Of a stretch of DNA of 64,000 bases, positions 19,618-29,790 are shown piece by piece. Position 1 is the first letter of the stretch, and each line of letters begins with the position of its first letter. A model generated the notes under the pieces. The model saw only the letters and a list, made by a program, of their open reading frames with translations, was not told the DNA's origin and searched no databases. Origin of the DNA: Thermodesulfovibrio sp. (GTDB lineage: Bacteria > Nitrospirota > Thermodesulfovibrionia > Thermodesulfovibrionales > Thermodesulfovibrionaceae); the NCBI GenBank assembly GCA_020725335.1, contig DYFF01000021.1:1-64000 (forward strand), given 5' to 3'. Both the position numbers and the translations under genes were made by a program.

Positions 19618-20622
19618 ATGGAAAAAGACCGCAAGGATATGGATAGAAGGGATTTTCTTAAAAAAGCCTTGACTGTAACAGGATTAACACTTATTGGAGG
19701 GAAAGCTTTTGCAGAACCTTCTTCTATATATTCAACAGGAAACATAGCAAATAGAAAAAACTGGGAAAAATATGAGAAAATGAAAGCTTCTGGCATTAAA
19801 TTAGAAGATTCTTACGCTGTTTTGGTTGATTTAACCAGATGCATTGGGTGCCGAAGATGCGAATGGGCTTGTAATGAGTGGAACAAAAATCCCAATAAAC
19901 CCCTTAAAGATTTTGAAGAATCAAAGGATCAAAAACCCTCTATTTTTGACCGAGTAAGAAGAACTCACGCTGGAGAGTTTACAGTCGTAAATAGATTTTA
20001 TCAAAACAACACACCTTTTTATGTTAAAAAACAATGTATGCATTGCCTTGAACCTGCCTGTCTAAGTGCCTGTTTTGTAAATGCTTTTAGCAAAACCGAA
20101 CAGGGAGCTGTTCTTTATAATCCCTCCTTATGTATTGGATGCCGTTACTGCATGATTGCCTGTCCCTTTGATATCCCTGCCTATGAATACTATGATCCAA
20201 TTACTCCTCAGATCACAAAATGCACCATGTGTTTTGATAGAGTTACTGAAGGTAAATTGCCTGCCTGTGTTGAAATTTGCACTGCTGATGCTATGAACTT
20301 TGGGAAAAGAAGTGAGATACTTCAGCTTGCCTATGAGAGAATTAATAACAATCCTCAGAGATACATTCATCATGTTTACGGTGAGCATGAAGTAGGAGGG
20401 ACAAGTTGGCTTTACCTATCAAGTATACCTTTTGAAAATTTGGGTTTCCCTAAACTTGACAAAATAGCAATTCCTAAAATAAGTAAAAGTTTTCTTTTTA
20501 CTGTAAAAGTTCTTGAGATAATTGCTGCTGCTCCTTTGGTATGGGGTGCCTATTATATGATTTCTAAAAATAAAAAAAGTGGGGGAGATTCTTCTGCTAA
20601 AACTCATGATGACAAAAAATAA
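19618..20622 (+). CDS. hmcB: HmcB-like 4Fe-4S ferredoxin subunit with Tat-like signal and C-terminal TM
   Basis: RRDFLKKALTVTGLTLIGGKAFA signal; CIGCRRCEWAC, CMHCLEPACLSAC, CIGCRYCMIACPF, CTMCFDRV cluster motifs. Track start is 19606 (alternative start); ATG at 19618 seems more likely. Confidence 0.85.
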   Translation: MEKDRKDMDRRDFLKKALTVTGLTLIGGKAFAEPSSIYSTGNIANRKNWEKYEKMKASGIKLEDSYAVLVDLTRCIGCRRCEWACNEWNKNPNKPLKDFEESKDQKPSIFDRVRRTHAGEFTVVNRFYQNNTPFYVKKQCMHCLEPACLSACFVNAFSKTEQGAVLYNPSLCIGCRYCMIACPFDIPAYEYYDPITPQITKCTMCFDRVTEGKLPACVEICTADAMNFGKRSEILQLAYERINNNPQRYIHHVYGEHEVGGTSWLYLSSIPFENLGFPKLDKIAIPKISKSFLFTVKVLEIIAAAPLVWGAYYMISKNKKSGGDSSAKTHDDKK

Positions 20623-20631
20623 AGGTGTTAT

Positions 20632-21813
20632 ATGAGAGAAGGAAGCTTTCTTAGGGAAAAAATATTTTTAGGAATGAGCTTTAAAGAATATTTAAAAAAT
20701 CATGCCACTATATGGAATTTTATTGCTCTAATTATTCTTGCTCTCTCTTTCTTTTCAATGGCATACAGACTCCTTTATGGGCTTGGTCCTGCTACAAATC
20801 TTTCTGATACCTATCCTTGGGGATTATGGATTAGCTTTGACATACTTGTAGGTATTGCTCTTGCAGCACCGGGATTAACTGTTGGAACAGCAGTTTATCT
20901 TTTTGGAATGAAGGATTACAAACATTTTGCAAAACCAGCCATCCTTTCAAGCCTTCTTGGCTATATATTCGCAGTTTTTGCACTGATGTTTGATCTTGGA
21001 AGATACTATAGAGTTTTCTATGTAATCGGCTGGTCCTGGGGCTTAGATTCTATCTTATTCTTAATTGCCTGGCACTTCTTTTTATACATAATAATTTGTC
21101 TAATTGAGTGGTCACCATCTCTATTTGAATGGTTAGGTAAAGATAGACTTAAAGAGTTCTTCTCAAAACTTGGTATATGGGCAACTGTCTTTGGAGTTAT
21201 AATTGCAGGTGGACATCAATCTGCTCTTGGAGGGCTTTTTTTAGTTGCACCGACAAAAGTTCATCCTCTTTGGTATTCAGCATTGCTCCCTCTATTTTTC
21301 CTTATTTCAGCAATATTTGCTGGTATATCAATGGTAATAATAGAGAGCACTATATCCCATAAAGTTTTTAAAGAAAAAATCATGAATTTTAAAGAAAATG
21401 AATTTAATCTTAAAACTATAGGACTTGCTAAAGCTTTGGTTGCAGTCCTATTTGTTTATCTCCTTCTTAAAATATTAGACCTTGCCCATTATGACAACTG
21501 GCATTATCTTGTCACCCTTTATGGCTACATATATCTTTTCGAAATTATTGGATTCGTTTTTATCCCTGCCTTGATTTTGATTAACTCAATCAAAATGGGG
21601 AATGCTCGCCATGTTAGAATTGCAGCCTTCTTAGTAGCTTTTGGAGTTATACTTAACAGATTTAATGTATCCTTAATTGCCTACAACTGGTATATACCTT
21701 TCAGCGAAAAATACTATCCTACATGGATGGAGGTCTCCCTGTCCTTAGGCGTAGTAACTTTAATAGTTTTATTCTACCGATTTATTGTAAGAAGAATGGC
21801 TATTTTAAATTAA
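20632..21813 (+). CDS. hmcC: HmcC/NrfD-family integral membrane subunit
   Basis: 393 aa, about 10 TM helices; NrfD/HybB-type sequence (YPWGLWISFDILVGIALAAPG, GHQSALGGLF). Confidence 0.85.
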   Translation: MREGSFLREKIFLGMSFKEYLKNHATIWNFIALIILALSFFSMAYRLLYGLGPATNLSDTYPWGLWISFDILVGIALAAPGLTVGTAVYLFGMKDYKHFAKPAILSSLLGYIFAVFALMFDLGRYYRVFYVIGWSWGLDSILFLIAWHFFLYIIICLIEWSPSLFEWLGKDRLKEFFSKLGIWATVFGVIIAGGHQSALGGLFLVAPTKVHPLWYSALLPLFFLISAIFAGISMVIIESTISHKVFKEKIMNFKENEFNLKTIGLAKALVAVLFVYLLLKILDLAHYDNWHYLVTLYGYIYLFEIIGFVFIPALILINSIKMGNARHVRIAAFLVAFGVILNRFNVSLIAYNWYIPFSEKYYPTWMEVSLSLGVVTLIVLFYRFIVRRMAILN

Positions 21814-22267
21814 GATTAAAAATCAAAACATCTATAAAAATGTTTGCAGTCTCTAAAACTTTTTTACTAAGATTTATCCCTAAATTTGTAGATTCAGGTT
21901 GAATACCTAAAATAAACACAGATGCATTAACATGTTTTTTAATAAAATCAATATAAAGCTTTAAGGATGTATTATGGGTAAATGTCTTTGCTCCTTCAAG
22001 TTTATCTGCATCAAAAAAAATTAAAGTTCCTGCCTCTAATTTCATATCTAAAGCATCTATAAAAATTATTGTATCTGGTTTATATTCTATTATTTTCCCA
22101 AGATACCTTTCAGGGCTATCCTCACAATCTAAAACAACTGCCTTTACTTTATTTTTTATTGATTTTGCAATGTAAGAACCTACGGAGTCATCTTCCCGTA
22201 GAGGATTTCCTATACCAGCAATCAATAATTTACCATTTAAATTTTGAAAAAATTCCTCAAGATTCAA
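21800..22267 (-). CDS. hycI: Hydrogenase maturation protease (HycI-like)
   Basis: LLIAGIGNPLREDDSVGSYIA and DALDMKLEAGT motifs of HybD/HycI proteases. Confidence 0.88.
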   Translation of the reverse strand: MNLEEFFQNLNGKLLIAGIGNPLREDDSVGSYIAKSIKNKVKAVVLDCEDSPERYLGKIIEYKPDTIIFIDALDMKLEAGTLIFFDADKLEGAKTFTHNTSLKLYIDFIKKHVNASVFILGIQPESTNLGINLSKKVLETANIFIDVLIFNLNLK

Positions 22268-22724
22268 TTTCTTCAGCGATCAGAGGTTTTATCTTCTCTT
22301 TGGATATTCCTAAAGCCTTTGCGATTCCGAAAAGAATTGCCTCTGGCCGAGGAGGACATCCTGGAACATATAAATTAACTGGAATTATTTTATCAACCCC
22401 ACCAACAACATTATAACTGTCAAACCATATTCCTCCAGCAGTTGCGCATGAACCAAGAGCAATTACAATTTTAGGCTCTGGTGTAGCTTCATAGACTTTT
22501 TTGACAAAATCAACGGTTGGACGGGTGACAGGTCCTGATATAACAAGAGCATCCGCATGACGGGGAGAACTTACAGCTTTCATACCAAATCTTTCTATGT
22601 CATAGTATGGAGTAAGAATATCAAGTAGCTCTATATCACAGCCATTGCAGGCTCCTGTATTTACATGGAATATCCATACGGATTTTTTTAATGTTTTGTG
22701 TGCTAATTTTTTAAGCAAAGACAT
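22257..22724 (-). CDS. Group 4 [NiFe] hydrogenase small subunit (HycG/HyfI-like)
   Basis: [41 protein letters not shown]. Confidence 0.9.
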   Translation of the reverse strand: MSLLKKLAHKTLKKSVWIFHVNTGACNGCDIELLDILTPYYDIERFGMKAVSSPRHADALVISGPVTRPTVDFVKKVYEATPEPKIVIALGSCATAGGIWFDSYNVVGGVDKIIPVNLYVPGCPPRPEAILFGIAKALGISKEKIKPLIAEEIES

Positions 22725-22735
22725 TAACGTCCTCC

Positions 22736-24196
22736 TTAATTATTTATATTAATTATTCCTTTGGCTGCGCTGTCAATTAGAGAATAGAGTATGTCAGGGT
22801 AAATTCCAAAAATAATAAGTAATAAAGCAAATAACAAAGAGCAGAGCATCAATGGAGTTGGAATAGATATACCATTTCTTATATCTACCTTATCTCCTTT
22901 ATACCAGAATATTGAATTAGCACATCTTAAAAGGGCAATCGTGCTTATAAAGCCTGAAAAAGCCATGATGACCGCAGTCCATAAGAATTTTCCCTCTGAA
23001 AGGGCAAAAATTATGCTCAGGGAACTTAAAAAGCTGCTAAAAGGAGGCATTCCTCCTACTGCCAGAGCTCCGATTAAAAATGATAGAACTAATAAAGGCT
23101 TCATAGATGGTGAATTTTTTATTTCATCTATTTGTCTACTTCCAAATAGGTAAATTAGTATTCCGGCTGAAAAGAATAAAACTCCTTTCATGAGAGTATG
23201 ATTTAATAAATGAAAAATAGCTCCAAATACTCCAGCATAACTACTTAAAACAAGTGCTGAAGAAATAAATCCCATTTCACTTATGCTGCAGTAGGCAATG
23301 AGTCTTTTGATGTCCTTTTGATTAAAAGCCAGTATCGCTCCCAACAACATGCTTAAAGAGGACAGAATTATGACTGCAAGCTTTATCTCTTCCAGGTTAA
23401 AGGCAAAAACTGTAACGGTTCTGGCTAAGCCATAAAATCCTATCTTTGTTAAAGCTCCAGCCATAAAAACTGTTATTGCTGTTGGGGCTTCAGCATAAGC
23501 TTCGGGTAACCATACATGAAAGGGAACAAGTCCAGCTTTTGTGAAAAAACCAATTATAAATAATCCTGCACATAAAAGAGCAATATTTTTGGTAAGTAAA
23601 CCTATATTTTCCCCTATATTACTAATTAAAACATCTGTTCCTGTATTGTAAGAAACCAGAACAACTCCCAGTAAGCTGAACAGTATACCCACATTAACTA
23701 TTAGAAGATACTTAAAGCCTGCTTTAAGAGAGTCCTTATTTAAATTGAAAGTTATTAGATAAACAGAGATAATGCTGCTTATTTCAAGGCCAATATAGAC
23801 AAGAAAAAGATTATCAAGAACAAAAGCAAGGTTCATAAAGCCTACTGAAAGCATTATTGCAGAAAAATATATATGAAATTTATCTTTTCTATGGCTATAG
23901 AGTAAAGGAATATCCTTTAAAGAGTAGAGGATGACAAAAAGACTTACAAATTCAACCATAAACTGCATGAAAATGCTAAATCCGTCTATATATAACATTT
24001 CTCCTATTCGTAAAAATTTCAACCCCTCCTCATTTATTTGATACCAACCTTTATATGTTGAAAAAGTAGCTATAACAATGGAAAGCACAGATAAGGATGC
24101 GCTTATTTTTAAATTACCACGTACTAAAAAAATTATTAATCCTGTCAGTAAAGGTGCAATATAGCTAAGAGAATATAGAAATAAGTCAGATTTCAT
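22736..24196 (-). CDS. Proton-antiporter-like membrane subunit (HyfF/NuoN-like)
   Basis: 486 aa multi-TM; GFFTKAGLVPFHVWLPEAYAEAPTAITVFMAG and AYCSISEMGFI antiporter motifs. Confidence 0.88.
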   Translation of the reverse strand: MKSDLFLYSLSYIAPLLTGLIIFLVRGNLKISASLSVLSIVIATFSTYKGWYQINEEGLKFLRIGEMLYIDGFSIFMQFMVEFVSLFVILYSLKDIPLLYSHRKDKFHIYFSAIMLSVGFMNLAFVLDNLFLVYIGLEISSIISVYLITFNLNKDSLKAGFKYLLIVNVGILFSLLGVVLVSYNTGTDVLISNIGENIGLLTKNIALLCAGLFIIGFFTKAGLVPFHVWLPEAYAEAPTAITVFMAGALTKIGFYGLARTVTVFAFNLEEIKLAVIILSSLSMLLGAILAFNQKDIKRLIAYCSISEMGFISSALVLSSYAGVFGAIFHLLNHTLMKGVLFFSAGILIYLFGSRQIDEIKNSPSMKPLLVLSFLIGALAVGGMPPFSSFLSSLSIIFALSEGKFLWTAVIMAFSGFISTIALLRCANSIFWYKGDKVDIRNGISIPTPLMLCSLLFALLLIIFGIYPDILYSLIDSAAKGIININN

Positions 24197-24849
24197 TCTT
24201 TATTCTCCTCAAAATTGAAAGCATTGTTGTCTATTTTAAATTTTTTTACCTGCTCCATTATACTTAGGATATTTAACTTCATTGTTATATAGATAAAAAA
24301 TAATATGGCAATGATAAAATTAAAGGTTAGTCCTATCTCAATTGTTTTTGGCATATTAGGAAGCATACTTATTATTAAAAAATGAATTCCGTTTTCTATG
24401 ATAAAAAAACTAATTATCATCTTAACCATGTCCCTTTTTGATAGAAGCAAAAATAAACCGTATATAAACAAAGTAAAACCAGCAGTAAAACAAGAAAGCA
24501 CATTGGGAAAACTTGTTATTCTTATTGTATCCATAAAATTATATCCGACAGATAAAACTACTATTGATAAGGCTATTGAAAGAGGATGAGTTATGGTAGG
24601 TTTATCTTCCTTTTCAAGTCTACTTTTAAGAAGAATTATTAAAACAGTGGGCATTAAAATAGCTCTTACCAAAATGTCCAATGATGCTATCAAATAAAAA
24701 GAAGATATATTTCTCATGTAAGCAAGAAGATAGACAGAGATAGCAATTAACAAGCCCTGAGGTATGAGACTGTAAGATGCAAATTTAAGGTTTCTTGATT
24801 CACCAGCAACAAAGGTAAAGAATAAAAGAGCAATATAAATTATCTCCAT
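24193..24849 (-). CDS. hyfE: Hydrogenase-4 component E (HyfE-like)
   Basis: 218 aa multi-TM; position and size match HyfE. Confidence 0.8.
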   Translation of the reverse strand: MEIIYIALLFFTFVAGESRNLKFASYSLIPQGLLIAISVYLLAYMRNISSFYLIASLDILVRAILMPTVLIILLKSRLEKEDKPTITHPLSIALSIVVLSVGYNFMDTIRITSFPNVLSCFTAGFTLFIYGLFLLLSKRDMVKMIISFFIIENGIHFLIISMLPNMPKTIEIGLTFNFIIAILFFIYITMKLNILSIMEQVKKFKIDNNAFNFEENKE

Positions 24850-24850
24850 A

Positions 24851-25765
24851 TCATACTCCTAAAAGAGCTAAAAAAATTGCTGTTATTGAAAATCCTGCAA
24901 GAGTTAAATTGTACTTAAGTGCTTGGTCAATTCTGAGTCTTGGATTTAATGCCTCAATAAGAGTACTTATGAAAATTATTATTGTAACCTTAAAAAGAGC
25001 TATTATAAGATTTAATAAAAAGTTTTCGGTCATGGGCCAGGGGATAAAAATCTGTGAAAAAACAAGGCAGAATAAAACTTGCCTTGACATATTTGCCCAT
25101 TTTACACAGGCATATTTAGGTCCGCTTAATTCAATAAGAACACCTTCTGCGATTTCCTGCTCAGCCTCTGATATATCAAAGGGAATCTTACCAATTAGCG
25201 CCTGTAGGGAAAGAAACACACATACAGTAGCTAAAAGCATTGAAATATTAGGTCCATTTGAATAATACCAAGTAACAATATCTCCGATTTTAAAAGAACC
25301 TGCATTAATTGCTCCTGTAATCAATGCTATGGCAAGAATCGGTTCTACTGAAAGATGAAGCATCATCTTACGAGATGCTCCTACATAAGCAAAAGGATTT
25401 TCCGAAGCAGACGCGGTCATAATAATAGCTATTCCAACAACCGTTATTATATAAATAAATAGAAAAATATCACCCCAAAAGTTAAAAGGTGGGTTAAAAC
25501 CAGTAATTGGTATAAGAAGAGATGCTATGCCTATGCTAATAATGGAAAGATAAGGAGAAATCCTGAAAAGAGGATTAATAGTAGATTTTAGATCCTCTTT
25601 ACCCATAAGTTTTAAAATGTCATAATAAGACTGCAAAGGAGGAGGCCCGACTCTGCTTTGAATTAATGCTCTTATCTTTCTCGTAAATCCATCAAAAAAT
25701 GGAGAGAGCAATAAAACAACAAATATATTTATAACTGCAGAGAAAATGAGCCATTCTGAACTCAT
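24851..25765 (-). CDS. Hydrogenase membrane subunit HyfC/HycD (NuoH-like)
   Basis: FTRKIRALIQSRVGPPPLQSYYDILKLMGKED and PFDISEAEQEIAEGVLIELSG. Start corrected to MSSEWLIF (ATGA overlap with upstream gene); track start 25828. Confidence 0.88.
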   Translation of the reverse strand: MSSEWLIFSAVINIFVVLLLSPFFDGFTRKIRALIQSRVGPPPLQSYYDILKLMGKEDLKSTINPLFRISPYLSIISIGIASLLIPITGFNPPFNFWGDIFLFIYIITVVGIAIIMTASASENPFAYVGASRKMMLHLSVEPILAIALITGAINAGSFKIGDIVTWYYSNGPNISMLLATVCVFLSLQALIGKIPFDISEAEQEIAEGVLIELSGPKYACVKWANMSRQVLFCLVFSQIFIPWPMTENFLLNLIIALFKVTIIIFISTLIEALNPRLRIDQALKYNLTLAGFSITAIFLALLGV

Positions 25766-27840
25766 AGTATTACTCCAGCTAAATAAAAAACTAAAACTAT
25801 AATTAAAATACCTCCCAATACAAGCCAAGCCATATATTTTCCGCTTAACTGCTCATAACAATATCCAACTGTATTAAAAAAACTTACAACTTTATTTGAC
25901 AAGGGATAATAAAACCATTCATCAGGTTGGATAAGTTTCCTAATCCATACAGGAAAAGGAAATTTAAAAGATGGCAGTTCTACAGGATAAAGTCCTCTGA
26001 ACTGAATTTTACCAATCCTAAAGCTTAACATTTCCTTGAAAGGTTGATAAAAACTGTGTCCTGTATAAGTTACCTCCTCTGGCGTGTGTTCTTTACCGCC
26101 ATACCAAGTATCAACTTCTCTCTTTGGTGCCTGAGCATATTTTTCAAAAATAAAAATAATTAATGAAAGAATAGTAACTGACAAAATAACAAAAACAGGA
26201 AACCAAACCCCGGTTTCCTTACAGTCTTGGCAAAAGTTGATACTCACTCCTGCAAGACTTGATAAAAATACTGATGAAAAAGCTGGTAAATTCAGATTAG
26301 TTGCTGAGGATATGGCATCATAAATTAACTCCAAAGGAACAACTGGAAACAAACCACTAATTATACATATTAACGCAAGGATAAGTTGAGGAAAGGTCAT
26401 ACTCCATGGTATTCTTTTTCTATCCTCTTCTAATCCTCTTAATTTGCCCATGAAAGCTGAATTTACGAATTTAAGAAATGAAGCCAAGGTTATTGCTGAT
26501 ATAAAAACAGATATAATTCCAAAAATTATAAAAGCAAATTTTACTATGAAAAAAGCTTCCATTACCTTTGCTGTACCGATAGATGACTCAAAAATGAGAA
26601 GTTTTGATATAAATCCATTAAAAGGGGGCACTCCTGCAATTGATAAAGCTCCAACTAAAGCTGTCATGGCAGTCAAAGGCATTACTTTGATTAACCCAGA
26701 TACTTTATTTAAATCTGTTGTACCTGTTTTATAAAAAATTGCACCAGCATTTAGGAACAAAAGACTTTTGTATATGGAATTATTGAAAACATGTAGTAAT
26801 CCTCCAGAAAGAGCTATTATTCCTAAAAAAGGGTTTACATTTATAAAATAAATACCTGTTCCTATCCCGAGTAACATATAACCCACCTGCCCTATTGCAT
26901 GAAAAGACATTAATCTTTTTGCCTCATCTTGATTGAGAGCAGCAATCGTTCCAATAAAAATTGATAAAACTCCAGCTATAGCTATGATTAATCCCCAAAT
27001 CTGAGTATCATATGACAACGGTATAACAGAGAGGAAAAATCTGAGAAGTGCATAAACCGCCAGTTTTGACATAACCCCTCCAAAAAAGGAAGAGGCTGAT
27101 GAAGGTGGCTGCGGATAAGCATTGGGTAACCAAAAACCAAATGGAAGAATACCTGCTTTTGTGATAAAGGCTATTAATAAGGAAAATAAAATAAAATGAG
27201 CTAACAATGAGTTTTTTTCTAAAAGTATCAGGAGACTCTTTTTAATTTCAGTAAAATTAAAGTCGTGACTATAAGAGTAAAGAATTACAGCAGATAAGAT
27301 TAAAAATGCTGTTGCTACGTGTGTGGCAATAAAATACTGAAGTCCACCTTTGAGAGCATCTTTTTTCTCTCTTTCAAAAATTACAAGTTGCCACGAAATT
27401 AAAGTCATTAACTCCCAAAAAAGAATAAAAAACAATAAATCCCTAATTATGACAAGTCCCACAGCTGATAGAAAAAGTGAAAGAAGAAAAGGATAAAATC
27501 TCCTTGAAGACTGCTCTTTATATACCTCTAAATATTTCCAAGAAAAAATTGTCACACATAAAGAAACAATAGCTATTATTAGCAAGAACAAAGCAGATAA
27601 GGAATCGATAGATATAAAAAAAGAAGAATTCAAAAGAGGATTTAATGAGAAAAACTTTTGTTCAATAATAGATTTCGCTAATATTATTTTTATTGAAAAA
27701 TACAAAAGAGCTGACGAAAACAGCGAAGTTGCAAGTATACTAATCATTCCAGAGATTGATTTATTTTTTATCAATGTAGTAAATATAACTCCCGCTAAGA
27801 GCGCAATTATTGATGTATTTAAATAATATAAAAGCTCCAT
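25762..27840 (-). CDS. hyfB: HyfB/HycC-like antiporter subunit
   Basis: 692 aa multi-TM; KAGILPFGFWLPNAYPQPPSSASSFFGGVMSKLAVYALLR. Confidence 0.88.
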   Translation of the reverse strand: MELLYYLNTSIIALLAGVIFTTLIKNKSISGMISILATSLFSSALLYFSIKIILAKSIIEQKFFSLNPLLNSSFFISIDSLSALFLLIIAIVSLCVTIFSWKYLEVYKEQSSRRFYPFLLSLFLSAVGLVIIRDLLFFILFWELMTLISWQLVIFEREKKDALKGGLQYFIATHVATAFLILSAVILYSYSHDFNFTEIKKSLLILLEKNSLLAHFILFSLLIAFITKAGILPFGFWLPNAYPQPPSSASSFFGGVMSKLAVYALLRFFLSVIPLSYDTQIWGLIIAIAGVLSIFIGTIAALNQDEAKRLMSFHAIGQVGYMLLGIGTGIYFINVNPFLGIIALSGGLLHVFNNSIYKSLLFLNAGAIFYKTGTTDLNKVSGLIKVMPLTAMTALVGALSIAGVPPFNGFISKLLIFESSIGTAKVMEAFFIVKFAFIIFGIISVFISAITLASFLKFVNSAFMGKLRGLEEDRKRIPWSMTFPQLILALICIISGLFPVVPLELIYDAISSATNLNLPAFSSVFLSSLAGVSINFCQDCKETGVWFPVFVILSVTILSLIIFIFEKYAQAPKREVDTWYGGKEHTPEEVTYTGHSFYQPFKEMLSFRIGKIQFRGLYPVELPSFKFPFPVWIRKLIQPDEWFYYPLSNKVVSFFNTVGYCYEQLSGKYMAWLVLGGILIIVLVFYLAGVIL

Positions 27841-29289
27841 TTAATTACCTCCATAAAGGGCTTTTACGAAGGGATAACCAATCAAAGGTGAAAAAAGGCT
27901 GAGGATTAAAAGACATATCAGACTTAATTGCATTGAAAGAGGCACTTTACTATTAGCTTTCAAAACTTTCTCTGATGAAGGACCAAAGAAGACTCTATGA
28001 CCCACAAAAATATACCAGCAGAAGGAAAGAATGCTTTCTAAAATTGCAAGGGCTCCAAAAATTGCAAGATAGCTATTTTTCAGTTCAAAGGCTCCTGTAA
28101 AAATCATAAATTTACTCCAGAAACCTGAAAATGGTGGTACTCCAACTATTGCAAACATCCCTACTAAAAAACAAGCAGTAAATAAGGGGAATTTAAGACT
28201 CAAACCCTTTAATTCACTTATACTTTTTGAACCTGTAGCATAGGCAATTCCGCCAACGGATAGAAAAAGTAATCCTTTAGCAAAACCGTGATTTATTATA
28301 TGAAAAATTCCTCCCATTCCACCTGTTTTTGAGCCAAAAATTCCAAGAGAAACTCCAAAAAGAATGTAGCCTAAATGTCCTATTGTAGAATAAGCAAGAA
28401 GTTTTTTTAAGTCATCCTGAAAATAATATAAGATTACAGAAATCATCATTGTAAGTATAGCGACAATTCCTACAAGAAAGGCAAAACTTTCAGTAAGGGT
28501 TGTGTTAGAAATATAAATTCTTGCAACTAAATACACTCCTGCTTTAACCATTGCAGCAGCATGCAGATAAGCACTCACAGGGGTTGGTGCAACCATCGCA
28601 TTGGGAAGCCAGGTAAAAAGAGGAATTTGAGCAGATTTTGCAGAAGCAGCAAAAAATAATAGGGCAAAAACAATAAATCTTGTTGAAGTTGATAAGGAAT
28701 TGAAAACAGAAAAATCAAAAGATTTAGCTTCTGTATACATTAATGCCAAGGCGATTAAAAAACCCAGTCCACCTATATGGGTCATTATGAATGCTTTTAG
28801 TCCTGAAAACAAAGCTTTTTTTTCTTTAGTATAAGAAATCAATGCCCATGAACAAAGAGTAGTTATTTCCCAAAAGAAAAATATCTGCAAGAAATTTGTT
28901 GCTGTCACAATTCCTATCATTGCTCCGATAAAAAGAAGCATAAGAAAATAGTAGCTTCCGTAGGGACTGTAAAATGGATGGTCTACATTTTGAGGGGACA
29001 TGTAGCCCAAAGAATAAAGGATAACAAATAAGCCTATGACAATTATCAAAATAAGCATAATTGAAGTTAAAGAATCGTTAAGTAATCCAAAGCTTAGATT
29101 TATATTGAGCCACTTAAAAAACAAGTAATCATAATTAATTTTTTGTGTGGAAAATATATTTATACTACTCAGATAAAGAGTTAATAAGATAAAGAGGGAA
29201 GCAAAAACTCCAGCTCCTCTTCCTCTAAAATGAAGACATATAAAAGCTCCAATAAAAGGTGTAATTAATGTTGTTATCAAAAATTCCAT
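27841..29289 (-). CDS. HyfD/NuoL-like antiporter subunit
   Basis: 482 aa multi-TM; SAKSAQIPLFTWLPNAMVAPTPVSAYLHAAAMVKAG, AYSTIGHLGYILFG. Confidence 0.88.
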   Translation of the reverse strand: MEFLITTLITPFIGAFICLHFRGRGAGVFASLFILLTLYLSSINIFSTQKINYDYLFFKWLNINLSFGLLNDSLTSIMLILIIVIGLFVILYSLGYMSPQNVDHPFYSPYGSYYFLMLLFIGAMIGIVTATNFLQIFFFWEITTLCSWALISYTKEKKALFSGLKAFIMTHIGGLGFLIALALMYTEAKSFDFSVFNSLSTSTRFIVFALLFFAASAKSAQIPLFTWLPNAMVAPTPVSAYLHAAAMVKAGVYLVARIYISNTTLTESFAFLVGIVAILTMMISVILYYFQDDLKKLLAYSTIGHLGYILFGVSLGIFGSKTGGMGGIFHIINHGFAKGLLFLSVGGIAYATGSKSISELKGLSLKFPLFTACFLVGMFAIVGVPPFSGFWSKFMIFTGAFELKNSYLAIFGALAILESILSFCWYIFVGHRVFFGPSSEKVLKANSKVPLSMQLSLICLLILSLFSPLIGYPFVKALYGGN

Positions 29290-29292
29290 AAT

Positions 29293-29790
29293 TTAAACAT
29301 TTTTATTCTGCAATTTCCTTTTACATTCAGGACATATTTTAAGCCTGTTAATCTGTTCTTCGCTTTTTTCCTCTAATCTTTCTATCTGTTTATTTAGCAT
29401 ATTCTCAACAATAAAGGGTTTCCCGCACTGTAGACATTTAACCATTTTTAATCTAACTACAATCTCTAAATCCTTCTTATTTGCTGTGGCAAGTTCAAAT
29501 GCATGAGTAATCTGAATGGCTTTTTCTGGGCATGCAGTAGCGCATCTTCCGCAGTAAATACACCTACCCGATGAAAAGATTACTACCTTTTCATCATCAA
29601 TATTTTCAATCTTTATAAGCCTCGAAGGACAAGTTCTTACACAGTTTCCACAACCAATGCATTTGCCTGCAAGAACTTCCAATTTCCCTCTTAGATTTTC
29701 GGGGGGTTTTAAAGGAACAAAGGGATAGGCTCTTGCTATTTTTTTGTGTCTTGAGGAAAGTAAAAGCGCTTTTATTTTACTTTTAAGCAT
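29293..29790 (-). CDS. HycF/HyfH-like 4Fe-4S ferredoxin subunit with C-terminal Cys pairs
   Basis: CIGCGNCVRTCPS, CIYCGRCATACP, then KCLQCGK...CPECKRK. Confidence 0.88.
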   Translation of the reverse strand: MLKSKIKALLLSSRHKKIARAYPFVPLKPPENLRGKLEVLAGKCIGCGNCVRTCPSRLIKIENIDDEKVVIFSSGRCIYCGRCATACPEKAIQITHAFELATANKKDLEIVVRLKMVKCLQCGKPFIVENMLNKQIERLEEKSEEQINRLKICPECKRKLQNKNV

